64,000 bases of DNA from Maritimibacter dapengensis (GCF_019218265.1 NZ_JAHUZE010000001.1:558001-622000); one strand, 5' to 3'. Shown: positions 1 through 7,793, numbered from the stretch's first letter. Numbers and translations are program-made. The notes: generated by a model not told the origin, from the sequence alone.

Positions 1-1
1 G

Positions 2-532
2 ATCACCGGCGAGATCGTGATGGACGGGGTCGAGGTCGGCGAGGACGCGCTGCTGCCGAATGTCGAGGGGCTGAAGGGTCCGTTCGGCTGCCTCAATCGG
101 GCGCGCTACGGGATCAGTTGGGGCGCGATGGGGGCGGCAGAGTTCTGTTGGCATGCCGCGCGGCAATACGGGCTCGACCGGGTCCAGTTCGGTCGACCGC
201 TCGCCAACACTCAGCTGTTTCAGAAAAAGCTCGCGGATATGCAGACCGAAATCACGCTGGGGCTTCAGGGCGCGCTGCGGGTCGGGCGGTTGATGGACGA
301 AGGCAAGGCCGCGCCGGAGATGATCTCGCTCATGAAACGCAACAATTGCGGCAAGGCGCTCGACATCGCGCGGATGTCGCGCGACATGCATGGCGGCAAC
401 GGGATTTCAGGCGAGTTTCAGGTGATCCGCCACATGGTCAACCTCGAAACGGTGAACACATACGAGGGCACGCATGACGTCCACGCGCTGATTCTCGGGC
501 GGGCGCAGACCGGGTTGCAGGCGTTCTTCTGA
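2..532 (+). CDS. gcdH: Glutaryl-CoA dehydrogenase, C-terminal part (5' end outside window)
   Basis: Flavin-dependent enzyme that oxidises and decarboxylates glutaryl-CoA to crotonyl-CoA in lysine, tryptophan and aromatic degradation. The open frame runs in from the window edge, so only about the last 176 residues are present. They cover the end of the middle beta domain and the C-terminal helical domain of the acyl-CoA dehydrogenase fold. The segment [17 protein letters not shown] near the end carries the glutamate that serves as catalytic base in glutaryl-CoA dehydrogenases, and [17 protein letters not shown] is typical of this subfamily rather than of other acyl-CoA dehydrogenases. The next gene is convergent and only 3 bases away. 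I am confident in the subfamily. Confidence 0.9.
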   Translation: MTGEIVMDGVEVGEDALLPNVEGLKGPFGCLNRARYGISWGAMGAAEFCWHAARQYGLDRVQFGRPLANTQLFQKKLADMQTEITLGLQGALRVGRLMDEGKAAPEMISLMKRNNCGKALDIARMSRDMHGGNGISGEFQVIRHMVNLETVNTYEGTHDVHALILGRAQTGLQAFF

Positions 533-535
533 CCC

Positions 536-1447
536 TTAATCCGGCGTGCAGGCCGCAAGGTCCAGCGACGACGTGACCGCCGCGACCGGGCCGACCGGCG
601 CCGGGCCCCAGAAGGCCGCGATCCGGTACATCGCACCTTCCAGACCGGGAGCATGCCAATCCGTGCCGTTGCCCTCGACGTAATCCACGATGCGCATTTG
701 CTCACCGCGGATCGCCTTCGCGGCGACGTCGTCTGGCAGCAACACCTGATAGCCCTGCATTGTGCGGATGGGGAAGTCGAGTGTCGGGAAAGCACGCGCG
801 AGCACTTCGGTGCACGCGAACGCGTCGCAGGTGTTCAGGTCGAAGAAATAATCGAATGGGTAGTTCAGAAGGCTGAGCGCACGAGAGGCCGCCCGGCCTT
901 TGTCGCGGGTCGAAAGATTGGTCCTGATCAGTGCCGCGGCATCGCGTTGGCTCAGGATTTCGTCGAGGGTGGCAAGGCGGACATGGGTTGCGACGCCTTC
1001 GATCACGATCTTGCCGCTTCGGATTTCCGCGTGGTGCGGAACGATGGATGGGTGTGTCCAGAGGCCCGCCTCGCGCAATTGTGCCTCGGTGCCAAGATAG
1101 AGCGCGGTATGCGTGAACCAGCCGGAGAAGAACCGGGAGCCCAAATGGCTTTTCGCGGCGAGCGTCAGCATGTCGAGCGGCTGAGCCTGTGCCGCGATCC
1201 GCGCCATCGCTCTTGGGTCGTGCGAAAGGTATCCGCTGTTCGGCCCCGGGTCGAACAGGGGCTCCAATGGCTCCGACATGGTCATCGCGACTTCGGTGAA
1301 CCATGCCGGGTGCCGGTCGGGATCGGCGCAGCAGTGGAAATCTTTTGCCTGCAAGGTCGGTGGCAGGCCGGTGAAGTCCGGATGTTCGATCGGCAAACCA
1401 CAGCTTGCCAGTAAGAATGCGCCCAGCAGCGCGTGAAATCTCGACAT
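536..1447 (-). CDS. Putative lipoprotein with a YiiX/YebB-like permuted papain (NlpC/P60-type) fold
   Basis: 303 residues. The N-terminus is a lipoprotein signal with lipobox LLASC (Cys16), so the product is probably anchored in the outer or inner membrane facing the periplasm. Two features resemble the circularly permuted NlpC/P60 hydrolases (YiiX/YebB type). One is a histidine in SGWFTHTALYLG (His113). The other is a later cysteine in NTCDAFACTEVL (Cys212, with Cys207 nearby), matching the His-first, Cys-later order of that group. Substrates in the family are peptides or lipids, and none can be assigned here. An AGGGGG Shine-Dalgarno stretch precedes the ATG. The gene converges on gcdH and lies downstream of the chemoreceptor on the same strand. 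The family call is tentative. Confidence 0.6.
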   Translation of the reverse strand: MSRFHALLGAFLLASCGLPIEHPDFTGLPPTLQAKDFHCCADPDRHPAWFTEVAMTMSEPLEPLFDPGPNSGYLSHDPRAMARIAAQAQPLDMLTLAAKSHLGSRFFSGWFTHTALYLGTEAQLREAGLWTHPSIVPHHAEIRSGKIVIEGVATHVRLATLDEILSQRDAAALIRTNLSTRDKGRAASRALSLLNYPFDYFFDLNTCDAFACTEVLARAFPTLDFPIRTMQGYQVLLPDDVAAKAIRGEQMRIVDYVEGNGTDWHAPGLEGAMYRIAAFWGPAPVGPVAAVTSSLDLAACTPD

Positions 1448-1567
1448 CCGGCTGTCCCCCTGATGAGCAGATTACCGCCTAAATTTTGGCTGCGCTACGT
1501 CTACCATCAGCCAAGGACAGACTTTTCGCCCGCAGGGGCGATTTCGGCCCGCACGCCAAGCCGCATA

Positions 1568-3646
1568 TTACGCGCGCTGTCTTTCGGCAGGGGCAATCGT
1601 CTGCTTGGGGGTCGGGTCCGGTGCGTTGAAGGTAAACGCGCGTGTCGAAGCGGACAATTGTTCGGTCACGGACTTGAGCGATTGTGTGGCGGCGGTGGTC
1701 TCCTCGAACATCGCGACATTCTGCTGGGTGGTCTGGTCCAGTTGGTTGGCGGCGGCGTTGATTTCCTTCAACCCCTGTGACTGCTCCTTCGCGGACTGGG
1801 CAAGGCCCTGCACCTGCATGCGGATGTGCGCGACCGAGTCCGCGATCTGGACCAGCGCTTCCCGCGAATCCTCGACCAGCGTCACGCCGCCCTGCACCTG
1901 CGTGGATGTCGCGTTGATCAGATCCGCGATTTCGCGGGACGAATCCGACGACCGTTGCGCCAATTGCCGCACTTCGGCAGCGACGACAGCGAAACCGCGT
2001 CCCGTTTCTCCGGCGCGGGCTGCTTCGACACCGGCATTCAGCGCGAGCAGGTTGGTCTGAAACGCGATGTCGTCGATGACATTGGTGATTTGCCGGACCT
2101 TTTCAGAGCTCTCGGCAATCTCGGTCATGGCTGCGGCGGCCCGTTTCGCTTTTTCAAGCCCAATGCGCGTACTCTCGTCGGTTTCGTCAGCCGTGCGCGT
2201 GGCCGCATCCGCGCTTTCGGCGGCATGGTCGACGGAGGATGCCATCTGATCGAGTGACGCGGCCGTTTCTTCGAGCGCGGCCGCCTGTTTCTCGGTTCGT
2301 GCCGAGAGGTCCTGCGCGGCTCCCGCGATCTGTGCCACCTCGGACAGGATCATGCCGGAGCGGTCAGTGATCCCGGCAACGACTTGCGACAAGGACGCGA
2401 TCGCGGAGTTGAAACCGACCTTCAACCCCTCGAACTCATGGGGCATCGGCGCGTCGATCCGGCCCGAAAGGTCGTTGTTTGCCAGGCGGGTGATCGCAGC
2501 CGCGATCGCGCCTACGGCAAGCTTTCGTGCCGTGATGTCCGTCGCGAATTTGACGACCTTGATGACGCGGCCGTCGTCATCGGTGATCGGGTTATAGGTC
2601 GCCTGAATCCAGACGTCGCGCCCGCCTTTGCCGATACGACGGAATTCGTCCGAACGATGGGCCCCAGATTTCAGACCCTCCCAGAAAGCCGCGTAGTCCG
2701 AAGATTGCGCCTCGGTCGGGTCGACGAACATCCGGTGGTGTTTCCCGATGATTTCGTGGGCTTCATATCCCATTGCGGACAGAAAATTCTCGTTCGCCGT
2801 CAGGATCGTGCCATTCGGTTCGAACTCGATTACCGCCTGTGAACGTCCGAGCGCCTCGATCTGTCCGGCATGGTCGATGGCGCGGTTCTTGATCTGCGTG
2901 ATATCGTGAGCGAACTTGATGACGCCCACAGGCACACCGCGTGCGCCGATAATCGGGTTATAGGTCGCTTGGAGCCAAATCTCGGTGCCCTGTTTCCGTT
3001 TGCGTCGAAATGCGCCCGCTTTGGGCTCGCCCCGTGCAAGGGTCGTCCAGAAATCCCTGTAGCTCGGCTTGGAAGCGATGTCGTCCGGGACGAAGATGGC
3101 GTGGTGCTTCCCACGTATCTCGTCGAGCGTGTATCCGGTTGCAGCAAGGAAATTCTCATTCGCGTCCAGGACGTGACCTTCGAGATCGAATTCGATGATC
3201 GCCTGGCTTCTGGAAATCGCCGCGAGTTTGCTTTTCTCGCGCGCGGCATTGCGGACGGCTTCGGTCACGTCCGTTGCGAATTTGACAATCCGTGTCACCG
3301 CGCCCGACCCGGACGTCATCGGGACATATGACGCCTGAAGCCAGACGAGGTGCCCCTCTTTGGCGATGCGCGGCACCCTCTCGCTGATGTCCTCGCCGTT
3401 TCGCAGTCGGTCCCAGAACTTGCGGTATTCGGGCGAATGCGTTGTGTCCGACCCGACGAGCATCTTGTGGTTCTGGCCAACGATCTCGGCCTTCTCGTAC
3501 CCCATGAGGCGACAGAACACGTCATTCGCATCCAGCACCTCGCCGTCCGGGGCGAACCAGACCACCGCCATGTGCGCCATGACGGCGTCCGAAAGCTCGT
3601 CACGTTCAGATCGCGCGGCACTCTGAGGTTTTTTTCGACCGATCAT
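1568..3646 (-). CDS. Cytosolic methyl-accepting chemotaxis protein with three PAS domains
   Basis: Chemoreceptor of 692 residues that would signal to CheA/CheW. Three consecutive PAS-PAC units fill roughly residues 15-375. Each ends in a similar motif (VKFATDVT, IKFAHDIT, VKFATDIT), so they look like internal duplications. A HAMP-like segment follows, then the coiled-coil signalling domain with the conserved tip (FQTNLLALNAGVEAARAGE) near residues 520-565. No transmembrane helix or signal peptide is visible, so it should be a soluble receptor sensing a cytoplasmic cue such as redox, oxygen or a ligand bound in a PAS pocket. The start at 3646 was chosen because AGGAG sits 9 bases upstream. An in-frame codon 21 bases earlier has no such site. 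No che genes lie next to it. Confidence 0.92.
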   Translation of the reverse strand: MIGRKKPQSAARSERDELSDAVMAHMAVVWFAPDGEVLDANDVFCRLMGYEKAEIVGQNHKMLVGSDTTHSPEYRKFWDRLRNGEDISERVPRIAKEGHLVWLQASYVPMTSGSGAVTRIVKFATDVTEAVRNAAREKSKLAAISRSQAIIEFDLEGHVLDANENFLAATGYTLDEIRGKHHAIFVPDDIASKPSYRDFWTTLARGEPKAGAFRRKRKQGTEIWLQATYNPIIGARGVPVGVIKFAHDITQIKNRAIDHAGQIEALGRSQAVIEFEPNGTILTANENFLSAMGYEAHEIIGKHHRMFVDPTEAQSSDYAAFWEGLKSGAHRSDEFRRIGKGGRDVWIQATYNPITDDDGRVIKVVKFATDITARKLAVGAIAAAITRLANNDLSGRIDAPMPHEFEGLKVGFNSAIASLSQVVAGITDRSGMILSEVAQIAGAAQDLSARTEKQAAALEETAASLDQMASSVDHAAESADAATRTADETDESTRIGLEKAKRAAAAMTEIAESSEKVRQITNVIDDIAFQTNLLALNAGVEAARAGETGRGFAVVAAEVRQLAQRSSDSSREIADLINATSTQVQGGVTLVEDSREALVQIADSVAHIRMQVQGLAQSAKEQSQGLKEINAAANQLDQTTQQNVAMFEETTAATQSLKSVTEQLSASTRAFTFNAPDPTPKQTIAPAERQRA

Positions 3647-3683
3647 CCAGCCCGTCTCCTGTAACACCTGGGTCAGTCATGGT

Positions 3684-3703
3684 CGGAAAACCTGAATTTT
3701 CCG
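3684..3703. promoter_or_regulatory. Inverted repeat upstream of the PAS chemoreceptor
   Basis: CGGAAAA-CCTGAA-TTTTCCG is a perfect inverted repeat with 7-base arms and a 6-base spacer, about 38 bases upstream of the chemoreceptor start. It could be an operator for an unknown regulator, or part of the leader. I do not recognise the motif. Confidence 0.35.
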
Positions 3704-3765
3704 TTGATATCCCCGATTGCGAATGGAGTCGTTCCAGATCAGGCATTCGGCCTCGATGCGCGGCC

Positions 3766-3797
3766 AAAAAAAAACCCAGGCGCATGGCCTGGGTTTT
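3766..3797 (-). terminator. Intrinsic terminator of the F0 ATP synthase operon
   Basis: Read on the minus strand, an 11-bp stem (AAAACCCAGGC paired with GCCTGGGTTTT, 5-base loop) runs into nine T residues, 22 bases after the atpF stop codon. This is a textbook Rho-independent terminator. Confidence 0.9.
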
Positions 3798-3818
3798 CGA
3801 TGTGTCGTGAAACGGACC

Positions 3819-4376
3819 TTAGTGGAGCTTGGTCTCCACGTCCTTGATCGCGGCGTCGATCAGCTTGTTGCCTTCGGCAGCGGTCATCTTTTTGGAGATG
3901 ATGTCCTGCGCTGCGGCGATGGCGGTCGTGATCGCGCTGTCGCGCACTTCCTTGATGGCAGCCGATTCGGCGGACTTGATCTGGTCCTCTGCCGCGGCCA
4001 GACGGCGCGCGATCGACGATTTAAGATCTTCCTTGGCGACTTCCGCGGCAGCGGCGGCTTCGGCCTTGGCGTGCTCGACGATCTGGTCGGCCTGCTGGGC
4101 AACCTCTTTCTGCTTGCGCTCATAGGAGGCAAGGATCGTCTGCGCTTCTTCACGCAGGGCGCGGGCCTCTTCGAGCTCGGCCTTGATGCCGTCGGCACGC
4201 TTGTCGAGCAGCCCGCCGATCATGCCGGGGACTTTGAAGTAGAGCAGCACCAGCACGAAGGCGATGAATGCCAGCAGGACGATGAAGTCGGTGTTGCCGA
4301 GCGACACGAACGGGCCGGTCGCGGCCACGGCGGGGCCGGCGGCGACAAACGGGAGGAGGCTGAAGAGCTTTTTCAT
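3819..4376 (-). CDS. atpF: F0F1 ATP synthase subunit b
   Basis: Peripheral-stalk subunit that links the membrane a subunit to F1. The protein has 185 residues: an N-terminal hydrophobic leader (KKLFSLLPFVAAGPAVAA), one transmembrane helix (about residues 28-50, IVLLAFIAFVLVLLYFKVPG) and a long charged Ala/Glu/Lys-rich coiled coil to the C-terminus. The start at 4376 is preceded by AAGGAT. A longer reading upstream would run into the end of the previous gene. It lies 4 bases behind the b' gene and is last in the operon, followed by a strong terminator. The F1 genes are not in this window, as is usual when F0 and F1 operons are separate in this family. Confidence 0.95.
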   Translation of the reverse strand: MKKLFSLLPFVAAGPAVAATGPFVSLGNTDFIVLLAFIAFVLVLLYFKVPGMIGGLLDKRADGIKAELEEARALREEAQTILASYERKQKEVAQQADQIVEHAKAEAAAAAEVAKEDLKSSIARRLAAAEDQIKSAESAAIKEVRDSAITTAIAAAQDIISKKMTAAEGNKLIDAAIKDVETKLH

Positions 4377-4380
4377 ATCC

Positions 4381-4953
4381 TTACCCTTTCGCCCGGTCGT
4401 TGACTGCCGAGGTGACGGTTTTCGCATCCGCCGAGAACCCCATCGCGCTCAGGATCGCGGTGACGGTGTCCTTTGCGACTTCTTTCGCGCTGTCGGCGGC
4501 GCCTTCGCGGATTTCCGTGATGGCTTTTTCCGACTCGGCGGTCTTTGCGGCGATTTCGGCATCGGCCTTGGCCTGTGCCGCGTCGAGGTCAGCCTGGATC
4601 TCGGCTTTCGCGTCGGCGACGATCTTCTGCGCTTCGGTGCGGGCGTCGGCAAGGGCCTTCTTGTAGGCGTCTTCCGCGTCCACGGCTTTTTGTTTCAGCT
4701 CTTCGGCTGCGGCGAGGTCAGAGGTGATCGTGCCTTGCCGTTCCGCCAGAACGCCCGCGATGCGCGGCAGTGCGATCTTGGTGAACACGACATGGATGAC
4801 GACCAGCGTGACGACGAGCCAGAAGATCTGGTTCCCGAAGGTCGAGAAATCCAGCTGCGGCATACCGGCACCGCTCGCTTCCGCGGCACCATGCGCGGCG
4901 TCGGCTGCACCATGTGCGGCGTCGGCGGCGACTTCTGTTTCTTCAGTTGCCAT
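4381..4953 (-). CDS. atpF': F0F1 ATP synthase subunit b'
   Basis: Second peripheral-stalk subunit, found in photosynthetic bacteria and their alphaproteobacterial relatives, pairing with subunit b as a heterodimer. It has 190 residues: an N-terminal Ala/His-rich stretch with a duplicated ADAAHGA unit, a transmembrane helix (about residues 40-62, [21 protein letters not shown]) and a long coiled coil. The divergent N-terminal repeat is lineage-specific. It is separated from atpE by about 120 bases holding two hairpins and from atpF by 4 bases. Also named atpX or atpG in some annotations. Confidence 0.93.
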   Translation of the reverse strand: MATEETEVAADAAHGAADAAHGAAEASGAGMPQLDFSTFGNQIFWLVVTLVVIHVVFTKIALPRIAGVLAERQGTITSDLAAAEELKQKAVDAEDAYKKALADARTEAQKIVADAKAEIQADLDAAQAKADAEIAAKTAESEKAITEIREGAADSAKEVAKDTVTAILSAMGFSADAKTVTSAVNDRAKG

Positions 4954-4979
4954 CGTGTCCTCCTGGAACCCTGATTACA

Positions 4980-5071
4980 GAGGTGGACCCGGCTTGCGCC
5001 AGACCCACCTCCCGTAAGGATGGTCGACAGGTGCCGACCGGGTCAGCGGATGCTGACCGTTTGGTTCGGCA
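4980..5071 (-). other. Intercistronic hairpins between atpE and the b' gene
   Basis: Two stem-loops lie in the gap after atpE. The first is nested: TGCCGA/TCGGCA (5032-5037 with 5066-5071) encloses GGTCAGC/GCTGACC with a GGAT loop. The second pairs GAGGTGG (4980-4986) with CCACCTC (5005-5011) and has an inner GGC/GCC. Neither is followed by a T-run on the minus strand, so they look like mRNA-stabilising or processing structures rather than terminators. Confidence 0.55.
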
Positions 5072-5074
5072 GGA

Positions 5075-5311
5075 TCAGACGGCGAACATCAGCAGGAGCG
5101 CGATGAGGAACGAGAAGATCCCCAGGGCTTCTGCGAATGCGATGCCGATGAAGAGCGTCGCGGTCTGGCCGCCAGCGGCGGACGGGTTGCGCAGCGCGCC
5201 GGCGAGGAAGTTGCCAGCCACGTGGCCCACACCGATTGCGGCAGCGCCGGAACCGATGCCAGCGAGGCCTGCGCCGATGAATTGACCGAGTTGTGCGATA
5301 TCGCCTTCCAT
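5075..5311 (-). CDS. atpE: F0F1 ATP synthase subunit c
   Basis: Proton-carrying ring subunit (78 residues, standard length). Two transmembrane helices are joined by a polar loop with RNPS (about residues 41-44). The first helix is glycine/alanine-rich ([17 protein letters not shown]). The second carries the essential carboxylate Glu61 in [12 protein letters not shown] see no sodium-binding signature, so it is presumably proton-driven. The start at 5311 has AAGGAG nine bases upstream; longer readings have no support. It is flanked by larger intergenic spaces than the rest of the operon (58 and 121 bases), and the 3' side holds two hairpins, which fits the need to make more c than other subunits. 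Confidence 0.97.
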   Translation of the reverse strand: MEGDIAQLGQFIGAGLAGIGSGAAAIGVGHVAGNFLAGALRNPSAAGGQTATLFIGIAFAEALGIFSFLIALLLMFAV

Positions 5312-5369
5312 GATGTTTCTCCTTACGATGGAATTCGAGTTGATATTCTTGGGTTGAGCGGGTCGGACC

Positions 5370-6134
5370 TTAGTGCGACGGGTGCAGTGCATCCTTCAGA
5401 TACACACAGGTCAGAATTGCGAAGACATAGGCCTGAACACCGGCCACGAGCATCTCGAGCCCGTAGATCGCGGTGATCGAAAGCACGGCGAAGGGCGAGA
5501 TGGCTGCAACGGCGGCGAAGCCCGCGAACACCTTCATCACAGCGTGGCCGGCCATGATGTTACCGCCAAGACGAATGGAGTGGCTGACAGGGCGCACGAA
5601 GTACGAGATCAGCTCGATGATCGCCAGGATCGGGCGCAGCGCGAGCGGCGCGGACGAGACCCAGAACAGGCCAAGGAACTTGGTGCCGTTCTTGACGAAA
5701 CCGACAATGGTCACGGTCAGGAACACCGCGAGCGCGAGAACGGCGGTCACGGCGATGTGCGAGGTGGTCGCAAAGGACATCGGCAGAAGGCCGAGGTAGT
5801 TGGCGAACAGGATGAACATGAACAGCGTCATGATGTAGGGGAAGAACTTGATCGCGTCCTTGCCGGCCACATCCTCGACCATCTTGTAAGTGAAGCCGTA
5901 GAGGATTTCGCCGATCGACTGGGTCCGGGTCGGCACGATGGCCCGGCCGCGCGAGCCGAAGACGAACAGTGCGACGATGGCGAGAACGGCCAGCGCCATC
6001 CAGAGGGTCACGTTGGTGATGGTGTACCAGGACACGGGGTCGCCGATCTCACCGAACAGCGGTTTCACGATGAACTGGTCGAGCGGGTGGAATACCAGGC
6101 CGCCGGTTTCTTCGCCATGCGCTTCAGTCGCCAC
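5370..6134 (-). CDS. atpB: F0F1 ATP synthase subunit a
   Basis: Membrane stator that forms the proton half-channels against the c-ring. The protein has 254 residues with about six hydrophobic segments. The essential arginine lies in [14 protein letters not shown] (about Arg188), matching the invariant Arg of helix 4. The start is a GTG at 6134, chosen because the protein then begins with the expected short acidic N-terminus (VATEAHGEE) and a GAGG site lies upstream. The frame is open further upstream but encodes low-complexity Arg/Ser antisense of atpI. The start overlaps the atpI stop by 11 bases, suggesting translational coupling. Confidence 0.95.
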   Translation of the reverse strand: MATEAHGEETGGLVFHPLDQFIVKPLFGEIGDPVSWYTITNVTLWMALAVLAIVALFVFGSRGRAIVPTRTQSIGEILYGFTYKMVEDVAGKDAIKFFPYIMTLFMFILFANYLGLLPMSFATTSHIAVTAVLALAVFLTVTIVGFVKNGTKFLGLFWVSSAPLALRPILAIIELISYFVRPVSHSIRLGGNIMAGHAVMKVFAGFAAVAAISPFAVLSITAIYGLEMLVAGVQAYVFAILTCVYLKDALHPSH

Positions 6135-6477
6135 GTGCGTTGTCCTCTTGCTCTGCGGCGTGTTTCGCCGCCTGTCTCTCTCCGAGCTCCTGGGCCGAGC
6201 CGAGCATCGTCTTGATGCCTGCCGCCAGACCCAGCAGCGTGAAAATGACAAGGAATATCGGTATCGTGCCGAAGAGCCAGTCCAGCCCGTATCCCATGCC
6301 AAAACCGATCCCCAGACCGGCCACCAATTCAATCACCATGCGCCATGCGAGGTTCGCGAGCGCGTAGTCCTTCTTCTGATGCGGGCTGTCCTCGGGCCTG
6401 GCGGCCTTGTGTGCCTCGATCCTCGCATTGAGCGCCTTGAGGCGGTCACCATCGGGATCGTCGTGCGGGTTTGCCAA
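6124..6477 (-). CDS. atpI: ATP synthase accessory protein AtpI
   Basis: Small membrane protein encoded first in many atp operons. Family members assist c-ring assembly or magnesium handling. The version here has about 117 residues: a charged N-terminus ([19 protein letters not shown]), two transmembrane helices ([23 protein letters not shown] and the following [15 protein letters not shown]) and a charged tail. I place the start at a TTG at 6477 because GAGGGG lies 9 bases upstream and a promoter-like sequence occupies 6509-6537. An alternative TTG at 6537 would lie inside that promoter. The 3' end overlaps atpB. Confidence 0.85.
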   Translation of the reverse strand: MANPHDDPDGDRLKALNARIEAHKAARPEDSPHQKKDYALANLAWRMVIELVAGLGIGFGMGYGLDWLFGTIPIFLVIFTLLGLAAGIKTMLGSAQELGERQAAKHAAEQEDNARGD

Positions 6478-6508
6478 GCGTGAAATGCCCCTCAGAAGAG
6501 TTGGGGGT

Positions 6509-6537
6509 TTGCTACTGTGCGGGCGAAAAGGAGTCAA
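6509..6537 (-). promoter_or_regulatory. Candidate sigma-70-type promoter of the F0 operon
   Basis: On the minus strand, TTGACT (6537-6532) and TAGCAA (6514-6509) are separated by exactly 17 bases. The -35 matches consensus at five of six positions and the -10 is weaker. Transcription would start near 6502 and give a leader of about 25 bases to the atpI TTG start. Confidence 0.5.
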
Positions 6538-6661
6538 CGCCGGATAGCGCCAACATTACAACCGCCAAGTCATTGAAAATAAATAACATTGCGTGGCGCC
6601 TTGTGGGCCATCCACTTCGGCTCAGCCCCACTGGCGACCGATTTGCTTAAAATCCTCATAT

Positions 6662-6677
6662 TCAACCGTTCGGTTGA
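6662..6677. promoter_or_regulatory. Palindromic operator in front of the ArsR gene
   Basis: TCAACCGTTCGGTTGA is an inverted repeat matching at seven of eight paired positions (TCAACC/GGTTGA arms). It resembles the CAACC-N4-GGTTG operators found before ArsR-family regulators, and lies about 33 bases upstream of the preferred start. It is probably the autoregulatory site. Confidence 0.6.
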
Positions 6678-6709
6678 CGATGCCGCAGCGCGCGCCTAAC
6701 GAACCCCGC

Positions 6710-7060
6710 ATGGACGACAAACTCGACCTCACGTTTCAGGCGCTGGCTGACCCGACGCGGCGCGCGATCCTCTCGATGCTTCTGGAGGACGACATGGCCG
6801 TGACGGACGTGGCGGAGCCGTTCGAGATGTCGTTGGCGGCGATTTCCAAGCATCTCACCATTCTGACACGCGCCGGGTTAATTTCGCAGGAAAAGCGCGG
6901 TCGGGTTAAGTGGTGCAAGCTCGAACCGGGGGCGATGAAGGCCGCGAGCGTCTGGATGCAGGGGTTCGGACAGTTCGAGCCGGTGAACCTCGATGCGTTC
7001 GAGACCTATCTCGAAACCCTGCTGGGCGCCGAGGGCGAGGAGCGCGAAACCCAAGGGTAG
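6710..7060 (+). CDS. ArsR/SmtB-family transcriptional regulator
   Basis: Winged helix-turn-helix repressor of about 116 residues. It opens with the family signature FQALADPTRRAILSMLL, followed by the recognition region (MSLAAISKHLTILTRAGLI) and the wing (EKRGRVKWCKLEP). No paired cysteine metal site is visible in the recognition helix, so it does not look like an arsenic or zinc/cadmium sensor. It fits the subgroup usually encoded beside SRPBCC/AHSA1-domain proteins, but no such partner follows. The ATG at 6710 matches usual family N-termini (MDDKLDLTFQ). An upstream ATG at 6680 is also open. No clear Shine-Dalgarno site is seen before either. Confidence 0.85.
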   Translation: MDDKLDLTFQALADPTRRAILSMLLEDDMAVTDVAEPFEMSLAAISKHLTILTRAGLISQEKRGRVKWCKLEPGAMKAASVWMQGFGQFEPVNLDAFETYLETLLGAEGEERETQG

Positions 7061-7110
7061 AGCCGCGTCCGATGCGAGGTCACGACGCGAGGAATTTCCG
7101 CCTTTCGAAC

Positions 7111-7154
7111 GTATGGCCGGCGTATGGAACGCGTATGGAATGCGTATGGATCAT
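7111..7154 (+). repeat. Array of four 11-bp GTATGG units (array 1)
   Basis: Four consecutive 11-base units, GTATGGCCGGC, GTATGGAACGC, GTATGGAATGC and GTATGGATCAT, lie between the convergent ArsR and GNAT genes. The six-base core GTATGG is invariant and the last units end in C except the fourth. A second array with the same phase and the same fourth unit (GTATGGATCA) lies at 27714. An 11-base period places the cores on nearly the same face of the helix. Confidence 0.85.
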
Positions 7155-7210
7155 GTGCGGAAATCCTTGGCGGACACGGGGACGATATCCGCAAGACGCG
7201 GGCGGGATCA

Positions 7211-7663
7211 TCAAGGGGCGGGGCGGGTCCAGCGGTGTTCGATGTCGACCAAAGTGGTGCCGCAGTCGAACGTCGTCGTTTCCCGGCCGACCTCCACCAA
7301 CCCCTCACGCTTATAGAACGCCCGCGCGCGTGTGTTTTTCTCGTAGGCCCAGACGGTGATCCAGTCGCGGTTTTGCTTGGCCAGATCAAGAAGGTGTTTG
7401 CCGATGCCTCGGCTTCGAGCGTTGGCGGACACGTAAAGACCCGAGATGTTGTCGTCTTCCCTGAGGCAAAAGCCGACGACCGCGCCGTGTCCGACCGCGA
7501 CCCACGAAGGGTCTTGCGACGAAAACGAATGCCTCCACGCCGCAACCACTTCGGGCTGGGGTCCGAGACGCGGCCACCACGGGGTCGCCGCCACGAATTC
7601 CCGGATGATCCGGGCGCAGGCGGTGGCGTCGTCGGGACGGGCGGGGCGGTAGATCGTCGACAT
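7211..7663 (-). CDS. GNAT-family N-acetyltransferase
   Basis: Acetyl-CoA-dependent acyltransferase of 150 residues. The acetyl-CoA-binding motif A is visible as ISGLYVSANARSRGIGKHLLD (beta4 followed by the R/Q-x-x-G-x-G/A loop), and the later motif B region contains NTRARAFYKREGLVEVG. The substrate cannot be inferred from sequence. It stands alone between the GTATGG array and a hairpin repeat, with no obvious Shine-Dalgarno site before the ATG at 7663. Confidence 0.85.
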   Translation of the reverse strand: MSTIYRPARPDDATACARIIREFVAATPWWPRLGPQPEVVAAWRHSFSSQDPSWVAVGHGAVVGFCLREDDNISGLYVSANARSRGIGKHLLDLAKQNRDWITVWAYEKNTRARAFYKREGLVEVGRETTTFDCGTTLVDIEHRWTRPAP

Positions 7664-7747
7664 GGCGAGAGGTTAGCGCGCGATGTGCCGCGCACGAAAG
7701 ACTTTGGGAGGGTTTTGGTGGGGTCCGGGCCCGGCACGCGGACTCTA

Positions 7748-7793
7748 GCGGGGGCCAGCCCCCGCACCCCCGGCATATTTACGGCACGATGAT
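7748..7793 (+). repeat. Intergenic hairpin-plus-ATATTT element (copy 1)
   Basis: GCGGGGGC/GCCCCCGC forms an 8-bp stem with a 2-base loop, followed by ACCCCCGGCATATTTACGG and CACGATGAT. The same composite (GC hairpin, CCCCGG, then a CATATTT-CACGATGA tail) recurs at 19311-19362, 58440-58484 and, inverted or diverged, at 36631, 56069 and 60107. Confidence 0.75.

Noticed and set aside
1526-1541. TCGCCC/GGGCGA hairpin as chemoreceptor terminator
   Set aside because: Short 6-bp stem with no T-run on the minus strand.
7111-7154. GTATGG arrays as LexA sites
   Set aside because: GAAC-N7-GAAT at units 2-3 has the same 11-base spacing as a LexA box, but only one unit per array carries GAAC. The invariant part is GTATGG, not GAAC.
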